Assembly (NCBI GenBank): GCA_032716605.1 | Contig: CM064545.1 | Coordinates: 7,932,141-7,996,140, forward strand | Direction of reading: 5' to 3' | DNA: 64,000 nucleotides | From: Paralithodes platypus | Lineage: Eukaryota > Arthropoda > Malacostraca > Decapoda > Lithodidae | In this document: positions 40,839 through 51,787 of the stretch, piece by piece | Layout: each line of letters opens with the position of its first letter | Position numbering within the stretch: position 1 is the stretch's first letter | Program-made: the position numbers and the translations under genes | The notes under the pieces: generated by a model | Database searches by the model: none | The model's input: the letters and a program-made list of their open reading frames with translations, nothing else | Told to the model about the DNA's origin: nothing

Positions 40839-41155
40839 TTTTTTTTTTTTTTTTTTTCTATTGGCCTATTCCAACTAGGCCTACTCCCTCTAGGGCATAG
40901 GCTGAGAGCCTGTACAATCCACCGCTCAACACGGTGAAGCCCATGAGGTCTTGTTCCAGTCTGGGGAGTGAGACATGTGAAGCATCCATCATGACTCGAA
41001 GCAGCTCCATCATGGCTCGAAGCAGCTCCATCTCTGAAGCGGCTGGTTGCTTCGCTCAAGTGCTTCACTGTCTCACCCTCCAGACTCTGACCCTCACTCT
41101 CAGAACACCACCTACTGAGCAGTGAACTCACTAGGCATTGTCCCCCTCTAACATA
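40839..41155 (-). mobile_element. SINE-like repeat with poly-A, copy 1
   Basis: The T-run at 40838-40857 is a poly-A tail in the minus sense. The sequence GCATAGGCTGAGAGCC, TGAAGC, GAGGTCTTGTT, CCAGTCT, GGGAGTGAGACATGTGAAGC and CACTGTCTCACC is shared with 49585-49945. The repeat is non-coding and its head has no clear tRNA boxes. Confidence 0.7.
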
Positions 41156-41599
41156 TTAACATGTATAAGGTGTTTGTAGTATTATGTATTGATAGGAGGA
41201 GAAGGTGTTTTGGAGGGCAGGCTGGGGTTGCCCTCAATATTGATGAGGCACAGAAAGGATCAGCTAGCGAGGCTAGATGCTGACACAGGAATTCCAGCTG
41301 TCCTTATCAACCACCTAGTACTCCCCGGGAGTACCGCCCTGTTCGGCTGGTGCCTACAGCCTCCTCCTAGCAATTATGGAGGTGAGATTCCCAGTCGCTA
41401 CATCCATGGGCTATCTGCGTGGTGAGGTCGCCACATCCCTGCGCTGAAAGCTTAGCGTGCGTCCGTGTGTTTGTTTTGTTATGGTACTGGGCAAAATGGT
41501 CGCAAGTCACCATGGCAACCGGGATGCACGCGAGGCTTGCCAGATACTGGCACTGTAAACACTGGACTTTACACACTCTATATATCATTCTACCTACAG

Positions 41600-43500
41600 T
41601 ACACTCACAATGATCTGTACAATTTTGTTTTTGTATTGCATAAAAAGAATAAAGGTCCAGGGTTTACGCTAGGCAGCGCTTGGTAGCGGCGTTCATCACC
41701 TTAATTTGCCTTTGCCCAATAGAGCCTGTGATGGGTAGCTAGAGTAAAAACACATGGGCTTCTGGATTATATACCCTCTGAAAGGGACGTCACCATTATC
41801 CACTAACTCTAGGTTATTATTTATACTGCTAGGTAACCAAAGGCACAGGGTATTAAGAGCCTTGCCCAAATATCTCCTCCTGTCCAGAGATCGTAACCCA
41901 ACCCCTGAAATTGTGAGCTGACAGTGCTAAGCAGTACGCCACAGGTCATCCTACACTACAGATTTGTGTTTGTTCTTAACTCTCTTACGCTTGCTTAAGC
42001 TTTAGGGTAAGTATTTACCACTACTATTTATTCTTAAGTGCTATTTGCACTACCACGACACATTACACGTATGTTATCGTTCTGTTTTAACCCACAATAA
42101 TACACCCACAGATAGGGCAACAAGACCCATAATATTATAGAACTGGTAAACATTAAAATCATATAAGTTAATTAATCACATTGAAAATGGCTATTGTAAG
42201 AAATATGTAATTGTTTTTCCGAGTTTACACCATCAAATTTCGTTATATGATGAGCAATATGATATTTGTATACGGAATAAGAAGCATGCTTCACTCTCAT
42301 TCCAAATGTGTCATCAGAATATAGTTTTCATCAATAGTTGTTAAAATATGAATACAATTTAAATCAGTACTTGGCAATATAAAAATATCCAGGCGTAACC
42401 AAAACAGTAATTCTTTATCGATATTGAACAATAAGCATTAAGTTTACTACAATATATTTTGTCTCATTAGAAAAAGGAAAAGCCGATCTACAATATTACA
42501 GCAGCAACACCTATATAAAAATAAATAAATTATCATCGTTGAAAGTGATGTAGATCAAATTTTGTTTATTTTTCCAACACCATCCGAATTTTTCATTATC
42601 GTAAATATACATTTTGAGTGACGATAATAGGTTTATATTTATGAAATAATATTGTTCAAGCACTTTCCAAAAATGCTATCAGAATATGTCTATCATCAAT
42701 AGTTTATTATATATAGATGTAAAAATGCAGGAGTATACCCTTGCGGTTTTCACACTAAAACTCCTATACAGTACCGTATAATTATCATTCTTGGTTTATT
42801 TTGTTCTAAGGTGTTTTATAGAGATATATATTTAATTGATATGTATAACTCATTGTATTATATGAGAAACAGCTTAGAATTAACACAAAGTCTTTACTCC
42901 TAATAATGGATTTTATACACATATATATAAATACGCATTCCTCTGGAATGTTTTGAAACACTGTAACCATTTACATTTAAAACGAGTGTTACGGTACACT
43001 AATATTAGCTTACACTATACAGTATATATGTACTAATTGTTTTTGTTTTTCTCTAACTTAAACTATGCCATCATACTTTACTTTATATACATTTACCCGT
43101 TGTCCAGACGCAATTTCAGCCATGTTTAAAGCCCTGGCCATCCGTACTTTACCGCTTGATTCACAGAGATATACTGTACTGTACGTCTAAGCCTTGGTCC
43201 TCTCCAGAGCTACTACCGCGAGGGAGGAAGTTGACTCAAATCACCATTACCAAGGATTTAATTCGCTCTGCCACAAGCAAAACTTATCCTAGCCCAATTT
43301 TGACACAACTCGCATATTCATTTTTTTATCAATCAATTTATAAAGTATCAAATATGTGAATTGTGTATCCGTGAATTTAGGGTTCACTACTCATGAATAA
43401 GCGATTAGAATATCCATGTGTGACAGAGTTAACATTGCATGGTGGAGGCACTGTCAAAACACATTTTATATCATGCTTAACTATTAAAATATGTTTATAA
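41600..43500. other. AT-rich DNA without genes; possible SINE head near 41875-41960
   Basis: The complement of 41875-41960 reads CTGTGGCGTACTGCTTAGCA and GGGGTTGGGTTACGATCTC, loosely resembling A and B boxes of a tRNA-derived SINE. The rest to 43500 is AT-rich with no supported feature. Confidence 0.35.
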
Positions 43501-43540
43501 TCTAGTGCAATGTTTACATCTAAGTAATACATCTTCCTGC

Positions 43541-43920
43541 AAAAAAAAAAAGAAGGAAAAAACTAGAGGGGCACTTGCGAGAACACGTACATCCACCTAC
43601 GATAGCGAGGAGGTATGCGCTCTACCGATCGCCTCCAAAATGAGTACAACTTCTTCCTTGCGTATATCCTGTCTGGCCACCAAATTTTGTGAAATTCAGT
43701 TCATAACTTTGTGTATGCCTACGCTGACATAGGAATGTGCTCTACCGATCACCTCCTAAACTAAATAACTTCTTAATTAATGCATAGCCTATCTTCCCAC
43801 CGAATTTCGTGGAAATTGGTTCATAACTTTTTGAAATATTTGTTACATACAGACAGAAAAATATAGGCAAAATCATACTCTCTTCCAACTTTGCTGGCGG
43901 AGATGAACACTTACATAGGT
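43541..43920. mobile_element. Dispersed repeat resembling a LINE/SINE 3' tail
   Basis: Two related blocks each read 'clamp-GCTCTACCGATC-CCTCC ... CCACC-AATTT-GTG-AAATT-GTTCATAACTTT', at about 43615-43710 and 43738-43830, then ACATACAGACAGAAAAATAT. Text of the type CCGAATTTCGTGGAAATTGG followed by CAGACAGA is common at the 3' ends of arthropod retroposons. An A-run starts the block at 43541. No coding. Confidence 0.4.
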
Positions 43921-45155
43921 CCTCACTGAAAACTACTAGCTATAATCTATAATAATAATCTAATATAATTAAATCTAATATTAATCACTATAGAATAATT
44001 TGTAGTCATATAGTTTCCTTGTGTTATTATTCTCCCCACCTTTTGTTTTCATTATCTTAATTTTTATCATGTACTTCCTTGTTCTCAAGCTCGCTTTTCC
44101 TCCTGCTCTATCTTTTCCTGACTTTTCTTTTTCTGCCTGACGTTCTTTTTCTTATACATTTCCCTCTTTTTTTAATGCTCACTCCTTTTCTCATGTTGTC
44201 TCTTTTCTCTGTTCTCTTTTGTCTCTCCCCTTATATAATTCCTTCCCTCCGGTCGTATTTCCTGACTTGTCTTTGTCAGAGCTCCGGATCTTCACTTAAG
44301 CTTCTTAGTCTTGTTAGTCACCTTTTATTTGATCTTTTACAGCCTTCCTTCACCATTTCATTGTTATCGGCTTTACATCAATCCTTTACTTATCATGTAT
44401 ATTTGTAAATATTAAACAAAACGATGGACGAAAACAAAAAAGTAGGTAACGTTTTTCTCTTTTTTATTCTTATAATTAATACATTTATATAACAAAATTT
44501 AAAGTAAAGTCGCGCTTATCAATGTTGATGTATACATATCCGTAGATGTTTCAGACTGAATTGAAACTCATTACTATTTTACGTGACATTTGTATCTTAG
44601 AGGTTCCTTGAAATGTGTTCAGGTTTCAAAGAGTATCACAATTATTGACTATGATCGTAATTAATGCAAATATTTTAAGTTTCAGAGTGGTGATTGAAAA
44701 TTAACTTTATTAAATACCCTTACAGTATAATGCATTAAACGAGTATAGAACATTTGAAAAATATTTGCTCGATAAATATCTATAATCTCAATATTATTAT
44801 TATCACTATTAATATGATGATGATTATTATTATTAACACACACACACACACATGTACTGAAAATAAAACCACACAAGATAGCACAAAAGACATATGGAGC
44901 GTAAGAGACAAAGGCAGGGGACAGAGACAAGGAAAGCATCAATACTAAGGATTTGCAAGTAAACAAACAAACAAATGGATGAAACACATCTTCCTTAACG
45001 AATGGACAGGGGACGGCAGAAGACAAAGCCAGGAGACAGAAACATACGGTATATACAGGTTCGTACAATTATTAGTGTCTCAACGCCAACTAAGTTTTTT
45101 TCCTGTCTTTATTAATTTATTTTTCACCATCATTCCGTTTATCTAGTTTCTGTTT
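43921..45155. other. No gene; pyrimidine-rich tract and small microsatellites
   Basis: TTTTC/TTCCT-rich plus strand at 44080-44400, an ATT-rich patch at 44795-44835 and a short (CA)n at 44837-44851. Open frames here reflect composition. Confidence 0.5.
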
Positions 45156-45160
45156 ATGTG

Positions 45161-45943
45161 TGTGGTAAACTATCAATGGAAGTTAAATATTACTAAGCTA
45201 TAATGAATCAAATAAATAAATCTAAATGAAAACTACTCCATATCTAAATTGAATTCAATCTGAAACAAGCTAAGTTATATCCAAAGGTCTCACATAATAA
45301 ATTGATATATAGGGTAAGGTTATAAGGGTTAATATTAGCCAGGAATTAACTCACCAATAGTTCCACGTGGCAATGAGGCAAGGGAGAACGTTTTACCCAA
45401 TATGGTGGTGGACAATGGGGATCGAGACTTCGGTCCCGAGACACGAGTCAAGTTAAAGAAAGAATAAATGATTACATGGGAATGGACATGAATAATATGC
45501 TTATCTATCAGTCAGTCATGATGTCGATGAGAGCGTCGTGATGGTGTAGCTGTGTGTATTGCTGTATGTGTATTGTGATTAGAGGCACAAAAGCACGATC
45601 AACTGAGGGCGGAAAATTAGATGTTAACTGGTTCGTGAAGGCTCTGGTTTTCCTCGAAGACACACCTTGCTGCCTTGGCAAAACGCCAGGAGCCCAAATT
45701 ATCGTACCGCATCTAGGTTGCTCTATACGATAAATTATATTAATATATACGATAAATTCATATATACTACATAAGACCATGGCAATATTGCTTAATAGCA
45801 TATTAGGCCTTTTATAACTTAACTTATTTACAATCTTATAATATACGATCTACTCATCCTACGTCGTGCTGTAGGAGCGATCGTGACGTCACAGAGACAT
45901 AAGAGATCACAAAAGAGTCATATACTATCGTATTTATACGATA
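45161..45943 (-). repeat. BEL 3' LTR
   Basis: Direct repeat of 62206-62988 with only about a dozen differences seen by eye (for example GGCCTTTTAT versus GGGCTTTTAT), so the element is relatively young. Starts (minus sense) TATCGTATAAATACGATAG and ends GTTTACCACA. Confidence 0.95.
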
Positions 45944-45963
45944 CACTCCCCCCACAAAAAAAG
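45944..45963 (-). other. BEL polypurine tract
   Basis: In the minus sense the sequence just before the 3' LTR ends in GTGGGGGGAGTG, after a T-run: the expected plus-strand primer site. Confidence 0.7.
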
Positions 45964-45983
45964 ACCTGAACCCCACCTTAAAC

Positions 45984-47327
45984 CTAAAGTTGCCCAGTGG
46001 CTATCTTCTGACGCCACAAGTCGACGGCGCCAGTAGCAGCGCGTCTGGGACGTGTCCCGGTCCGACAATGATTACCATCAGTAAGAGGTGAGTCGTTCCT
46101 TTGAGAATCCTCGGACCCAGCAATAACAGGTGGAGCATCAGATTGCAATGCGGAATCGAGCTCCAAAGCGTACAAACGTGCGATAGGACGAACAGTAGTT
46201 CTAGTGGCTGTCTTCAATAGCGCCACCTGTTCTACAGAGTCTGCCCCCTTGTATACCTCCAATACGCGGCCCAATTTCCAGTATAAACGAGGACTATCTT
46301 CTTTAATTAAAACAACTTCACCAACTGTAGGTGCCGTTGGTCTACCAGAGGGAGTAACACTCCTTTCCCTCAATGCTAGCAGATATTCACTAATCCACCG
46401 TTTCCTAAAATCCTCGATTATCCTGGATATATATTGGTATCTCTTAGACACCGCTACCTCAGAGTACAACGAGGGATCCTCTAACTCTACTATAGACTGA
46501 AAATCAGATGGAAACGCAGTCAATGGTTTTCCATATAGCAAGTGAGCTGGCGTTAATGGTAGTGGTTCTTGCAGGTACACATATGTAAGCGGGCGATCAT
46601 TCACGACTGCCTCTATCTCTGTGAGGACTGTCGTCAACTCACTCTTCTTTAATAGAGCACGTCCTACAACCGCTCTTAGTCCTGACTTTACTATGCCGAC
46701 ACACCGTTCCCACATTCCACCAAACCAAGGTGCCCTAACTGGAATGAACCTTCATTCGCACTTCTTCTCTCCCCAAAAAGTGATGATAGTAGGATCACTA
46801 CTCATATCCTTTAGATATTTTGATGCTTGGACATAAGTGGGAGCATTGTCGCTTAGAATGAGTTGAGGGAATGAACGACGGGCACAAAACCGTCTAAACG
46901 CCAGCATAAATTCTTCGCTAGACATATTATCACATAGTTCTAGGTGTACCGCTCGAGACGTTGCACAGGTAAACAATAATATATAAACCTTCTCATGCTC
47001 CCTCGTCTTCCATGCCCCTGTGTAATCTAATCCTACCGCTTGGAAATGTTCTACGTGCTTTACACGGCATTTAGGTAGAGGTGGAGCTGGTCCAGTTGCA
47101 TATGGTTTACCTTTTAGTCTCTGGCATATTACACTCTTTCTTACTACGCGTCGAGCTACTTGTCGAACTCTGGGTATCCACCATGTGAGACGTAAATTTG
47201 ATATAATATGACATACCCCGTAGTGTTTTACTTCCCTATGTGCACGTATGATCAATAGATCAGTAACGTGTTGTCCTGTTGGCATAAGTATAGGGCGGTT
47301 TGTGCGCCGTCTGGTACAACCGACCAC
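45984..47327 (-). pseudogene. BEL/Pao integrase and C-terminal domain
   Basis: Bases 47327-46752 encode the zinc-finger end (VICQRLKGKPYATG) and core with HFQAVGLDYTGAW (D) and PQLILSDNAPTYVQ (D). After one TGA (46752-46754) the same frame continues with MWERCVGIVKSGLRAVVG, where the Glu is catalytic, then ALLKKSELTTVLTEIEAVVN, NDRPLTYV, LTPAHLLYGKPL and the DUF5641-like tail PTVGEVVLIKEDSPRLYWKL with GRVLEVYKGAD. This is the standard end of Pao pol. One stop in about 450 codons; otherwise well preserved. Confidence 0.9.
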
Positions 47328-47883
47328 TTCAGGCGACCCTCATACCTGATGAGGCCATTGTCTAGGTGCAACCTTAGTTGACGCACTATATTAGGCATTA
47401 AAGTCTTATTCAAGCTTTTCAAGGATTCTAATTCATTGGAAAAGGTTTCTACTTGAACCCATTTGATCAAAGTTACTTTAGCTGCTTGAAATTCACGAGC
47501 ATCAATGTTGTGACCCCTGTTGCAGAGTTGGCCCGTTACTTCAAGCTTGAGATTGGATGCATATCGCAATACCCAAGCTACAACTCTGAATAGTTTATTA
47601 TAGTCACCGAATCTTGCCCACTCTATGATTGGACCCGGTGGCTCTATTGGTTGGGCTGTAACTGCCACTGTTTCCAGTGGCAGAAGTCCCTCACTGCATG
47701 CCATATCGTCCATTCACTTTCATGGAGCAGCCACTTCGGACCATGCCACCACAATTCGGACTTCATTAACTGGCTAGCCGTTATACCCCTAGTTATGAGA
47801 TCACTAGGGTTTTCTTTAGTATTTACATAATGATAAGCAACGTCTGGCAATAGGGCCCTAATCTCATCTACCCTATTCCGCAC
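47252..47883 (-). pseudogene. BEL/Pao pol linker and integrase zinc domain start
   Basis: Bases 47883-47644 read RVDEIRALLPDVAYHYVNTK, ENPSDLITRGITASQL and ELWWHGPKWL, the typical segment after RNase H in Pao elements. Bases 47713-47252 in another frame hold ARFGDYNKLFRVVAWVLRYA and GLIRYEGRLKWS. A frameshift lies near 47680 and another near 47300. Confidence 0.85.
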
Positions 47884-48386
47884 ATAAACTGGCAGAGACT
47901 TCTTGCTATGTATCCAGTTGAGTGCGACCTGACTATCACACCAAATGTGAACGATATTTCAATATTTAATTCGCTCTCGTATGCTGCGCGTACATGTTGC
48001 ACCAGACGTGCTAATAGCAGCATGGCAGTCAATTCCATTTTAGGGACAGTTACCTTTTTAACCGGGGCTACCTTGGCCCGGGCTGTAACTAAATGTGCCC
48101 CAAATGAAGTAACAACATATATGGCTACCCCGTATGCCGTGGCGCTAGCATTGCAAAACGTGTGTAACGTAACGTCACCGAACGCCGCCACTTTACGAGG
48201 TATAGGTTTAGTACATAGGATGGCATATTCATTCAACAACAATGTCCCTTGGTCATTCAGGTCCTCGGGCAAACTGTCATCCCATCGTATTTTACGTCTC
48301 CAAACTTCCTGCATTAGAATCCTAGCTCTTATGGTAACAGGTAATGCTAGACCCAAAGGATAAAAAAAATTCGCAACTTTGCTCAA
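47868..48386 (-). pseudogene. BEL/Pao RNase H region
   Basis: Starts ANFFYPLGLALPVTIRARIL, then QEVWRRKIRWDDSLPEDL and FCNASATAYGVAIYVVTSFG: the block corresponding to the RNase H start, where Asp is usual but the sequence has FCNAS. Continues with VTVPKMELTAMLLLARLVQH (Glu present). The following WSD-like site is altered (FTFGVIVRSHS), suggesting local frame damage. Confidence 0.85.
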
Positions 48387-49341
48387 CAGACTTCTTTTGG
48401 TGTGCGCTCCTGTCTGCTGAGCAAAAGACTGTTTGAAAAGTTAGTATGTCATGTTTAGGTTGCCAGATCATCCCCAAATTTCTGGACTGTTCCTGGATAA
48501 GAGATGCCGTACCGTCCACCTGTATCAAACTCTGAAGATCTTCACTATTAGTAACCCACTCACAGAGAAATATATGTGCATCCGCAAATAATGTGCGTGC
48601 TTGCCAGTATACATATAACAAATCATCCTGACTATCGCTAGAACCCTGCAAATTGTCAATATATAATCCGCGAGATAGTTTACTTGTGTCCTCATGAGTG
48701 TCAGCTAGATGTTTTCTGATTGTGGCATTTAACAAAAACTGTGACCACGTGGCCCCAAAGAGTATAACCCGAAAACGGTATATTATGATTGGAATTTCGG
48801 AGTCGCTAATGTCGCTGAACCAAAGAAAGCGGGTAACATCTCTATCTTCCTCCTTTAGCTTGACCATCAAGAATGCTTTCTCGATGTCACTGGTATAGGC
48901 GTACTTCCCCAGCCTAAACCACAATAGATGTTGGGACAGGTCCGACACCATGGACGGACCTGTCAACAGGCAGTCATTTAGACTGGGTTGTTGACCTTGG
49001 TGGGCAGAACAGTCATACACCACCCGTATTGGTGTGGTGACGCTGTCTTTCCTTACCCCATGATGGGCCAGATAGTGAACCCTACCCTTCTTAAACGGTT
49101 CCTTGACATCGACTCTCTCAATAAAGCCCCTATCTTCATAACACCGAAATACATCGTCATACGCCTGGCGCGTGCTCGGTTCGTTAGACAATTTACGCTG
49201 TAATGCGTGCAAGCGACCTAATGCCAAACCATAGTTGACTTTTCTCACTGTTCTTCCAGGGTAAACTAACTTTATATTGCTTGTCTGAGGCACAGTAGCA
49301 CACAGACTCGTCAAACCTTTGTAGCGCAACTTCCGAGTCAT
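48322..49341 (-). pseudogene. BEL/Pao reverse transcriptase
   Basis: 340-codon frame. RVHYLAHHGVRKDSVTTPIR and VVYDCSAH (palm), LNDCLLTGPSMVSDLSQHLL, YTSDIEKAFLMVKLKEEDRD (first catalytic Asp, residue 152), VILFGATWSQFLLNATI and GLYIDNLQGS at the catalytic turn (residues 227-230). The last residue is Asn where most RTs have Asp; I recall that some Pao-type elements also have YVDN, so this may be native. Continues to the thumb with LIQEQSRNLGMIWQ. The next frame begins 60 bases before its end, so one frameshift separates RT and RNase H. Confidence 0.9.
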
Positions 49342-49569
49342 AATCAGTCTCCATAGGATTAATGCCTATGTGATCCAATCTCCACAGTCGTTCCAGGTCG
49401 CCATCTTAGGGTCACTAGGTTGGGAATCCTCCCTTCCCAACTCCTCTGCCGCGGTTACATTGACTCTATATATCGAGACCGTGTCGACCAGGACCTTTGA
49501 CTGTGTAGTATGCACCTTTCCGCTCATGCAATATCCAAATTTAGTGGGGATTAAAATTATACCACACAT
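49193..49569 (-). pseudogene. BEL/Pao protease-RT linker
   Basis: Two frames (49569-49366 and 49378-49193) encode GIILIPTKFGYCMSGKVHTT and IGINPMETDYDSEVALQRFD with YKVSLPWKN, the conserved stretch between Pao protease and RT. A stop at 49366 and a frame change separate them from RT. Confidence 0.8.
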
Positions 49570-49580
49570 CTTTTTAAATC

Positions 49581-49584
<4 letters not shown>

Positions 49585-49614
<30 letters not shown>

Positions 49615-49945
49615 CTATATTCCAACATACTTCCTCTCAGCATAGGCTGAGAGCCTTAACATTCACCGCTTTACAATGAACAGTGAAGCCTGTGAGGTCT
49701 TGTTTCCAGTCTAGGGAGTGAGACATGTGAAGCACGTAGAGTACAACGAGCACCTGCCATCTCGCCTTCACATGAGGCACGGTGCTCACTCATGGCCCGA
49801 AACGACCCGATCTCTGAAGCCACCTCGTTCCTGTGCTTCACTGTCTCACCCCCTACACTCGGACTCTCACACTTACACACACACACAACGCCACCTGTTG
49901 AGCAGATAACTCACCAGGCATTGCACCCCTATAGCATATTTTGAA
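49585..49945 (-). mobile_element. SINE-like repeat with poly-A, copy 2, inside BEL
   Basis: Related to 40839-41155. T-run 49586-49614 is the poly-A in the minus sense. It includes a CA-rich stretch (49873-49888) and ends near GGCATTGCACCCC. Inserted in the BEL pol between protease and RT. Confidence 0.75.
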
Positions 49946-49954
49946 TATGGGAAT

Positions 49955-50145
49955 ATTCAACAGTGCTATTTAATCAGGGAACAATGAGTGTATTTTATTG
50001 ACGTTTCGGTGGGCTTGTGGTAATGCACTGATACTAGGTACAGCACCATCCAATAATATCTTCCCATTGATACATCGGGATTTGAACCCGGGACCTTTGG
50101 ATTACCAGGCCAGTGGCAAGACCACTCCACCACACCTCCCCTAAT
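49955..50145 (-). mobile_element. tRNA-derived SINE inside BEL
   Basis: In the minus sense the head reads GGGGAGGTGTGGTGGAGTGG (A-box TGGTGGAGTGG), then CTGGTAA in the anticodon-loop position and GGTCCCGGGTTCAAATCCCG (B-box GGGTTCAAATCC with a good T-stem). The body follows to about 49955 with an AATAAAAT motif. It is a SINE and not a tRNA gene, since the acceptor stem does not close and the anticodon stem is poor. Confidence 0.75.
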
Positions 50146-50214
50146 CATAATAATGATCCACACCAAGTAGAACATGCACCTCACTCTGATTTCCCATGGG
50201 ATTTGACAAGTTAA

Positions 50215-50545
50215 CCCCTTTGCTACGTAATGCGTGTTCCACCTTCTTCACACCCACAGATACATATTCTGGTCTACTACGATACAAGTCATAAAGTACC
50301 GGTTTTTACGGTAGAAATATGAAATCTCCGCTATCTCGTAGTCTTGCTTATCAGTAACCCCTGTGAAGCCCTGTAATCGAAGAGTCTCAGCCCCTACGAT
50401 TCGGTGCTTCAGTCCCACCAGTACGGACCTCTTTATAAAGGAACGTTGAGACCCCTAATCTAGAAGTACCCGACAAACTTTGTTACTGTCATTACCTTCC
50501 ATGGGAATCTGTATTGCGAGCAATATAGTGGTGTCTTGCGTGCTA
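50215..50545 (-). pseudogene. BEL/Pao aspartic protease with a stop in the catalytic triad
   Basis: In the minus sense KVCRVLLD is followed by a TAG and then GSQRSFIKRSVLVGLK: the catalytic motif D-T-G is D-stop-G (stop near 50459). The frame continues with LRLQGFTGVTDKQDYEIAEI to the SINE at 50145, where text like DHYY shows the usual end of the domain. Confidence 0.75.
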
Positions 50546-50990
50546 CCTAGTGTCACAGTTGTAGTACCCTCTGTTTTGACATCTTTGACTTTATCTGCAG
50601 TAGGACACAACTTATCAAAGTGATGTCCTTTGCAGTGGCGACAGGGCCTTAAATATGTAGCAGTACATTGTCCCTGCTTACCATGTTCCCCACTTAGACA
50701 ACCTACACATAGCTTCAATCTTTTCGCCTATGCTAGTTTTGTCTCATTTGTTGGGTATTTTACGCAGAAACTCCATTTATGTTTGTTGTTACATAGCTTA
50801 CATAGAATCTGAGCAGGTTTCTTATACGCACCCTCTTTCTTTTCTTTAGTCCCCACTGTCATGCTTACTGTTCCCCTCTTCTCCACATTATCACTCCCTC
50901 CCGACACAATGTCATACATTCTCCCTTTGTTCAACTGTAGATTATTGATCTCCTTACTGAACTGAGTTTTGAACTCCCCCAGCTCAAATG
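50455..50990 (-). pseudogene. BEL gag C-terminus with two zinc-finger-like clusters
   Basis: Bases 50934-50728 encode ILCKLCNNKHKWSFCVKYPT and 50718-50455 encode LCVGCLSGEHGKQGQC plus CRHCKGHHFDKLCP: the CxxC-x(7)-H... pairs typical of Pao gag nucleocapsid. One stop (50725-50727) separates the two. Confidence 0.8.
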
Positions 50991-51122
50991 ATCTTACCTT
51001 ATCAAGTTGCCATAGGAAGCTTCTGACGCAAGATAATGACTATCATTTCCTGCGTGGTAAGCCCTAGGGTGTCTAGCGATCGATTATTGCACTCCATATT
51101 TGCCCTGAAGTTTGTCAACTCC

Positions 51123-51787
51123 TCACTTATACTGTGGTTCTGCGAGCCTTAACAAGGCAACGACATGGGCCATCTTCAACTGCTCTTTATCCCCGTATGT
51201 GGACTCTAATAAGTGTACCGCTTCAAGATAACTACCACCCACTACTGCAAAACCCTCTATTAAATGTAAGGCCTCTCCTTCCATTTGTCCCTTCAGATAG
51301 TGAAACTTGCGGACATTATCCAAAGAGGATTCATGAACCGTAGTCCGAAATACGTCACAAAAAGCTAACCACTCAGTTAACTTGCCCCCAAATGTAGGAA
51401 GATTGAGCTTTGGGAGGTGTACAGTATGTTTTGGGTCAGCCCTTCTATGGCCCTCATTATCGCCTCCCTTCTTACTCGCGACAGCACGCTGTAATAGGTA
51501 CTTCGCTCTAAAGACAGGTTCGTCATAGAGGGCACGATTATCACACTCTGTAACTATCTCTTCCTCCTCTATCATGTCAGCCACAATCACCTCACTCAGA
51601 GCCGTAATACGACCGTGGGTAGCCTGGACGTTTTCTAATCTAACCTCCAATTCCTCTAGTTCAGCAGTAGTGATGAAAGTGTTGACATCCACAATTAGCC
51701 TATTTAATACTCCCCGAAGTCCCGCCCTTTGATTTTTAGGGGCTTTGATCAGCACCCCACTAGACGGTGTCTCTTTATTGTCTTTAT
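51123..51787 (-). pseudogene. BEL/Pao gag, N-terminal part
   Basis: About 220 codons of BEL gag up to the edge of the nested Gypsy LTR at 51788. A helical N-terminal region (FITTAELEELEVRLENVQAT) is followed by the Pao gag core (DUF1759-like): VHLPKLNLPTFGGKLTEWLA, FCDVFRTTVHESSLDNVRKF, HYLKGQMEGEALHLIEGFAV and YLEAVHLLESTYGDKEQ. The original start codon seems to lie just on the other side of the insertion, next to 61234. The apparent upstream residues to 51815 belong to the Gypsy LTR. Ends at 51123 by frameshift. Confidence 0.85.

Noticed and set aside
44079..44408. Leu/Phe/Ser-rich frame resembling a membrane protein
   Set aside because: A pyrimidine-rich tract gives hydrophobic codons by composition; no other support.
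50068..50143. A tRNA gene on the minus strand
   Set aside because: A and B boxes are good but the acceptor stem does not close and the anticodon stem has mismatches; it continues into a SINE body.
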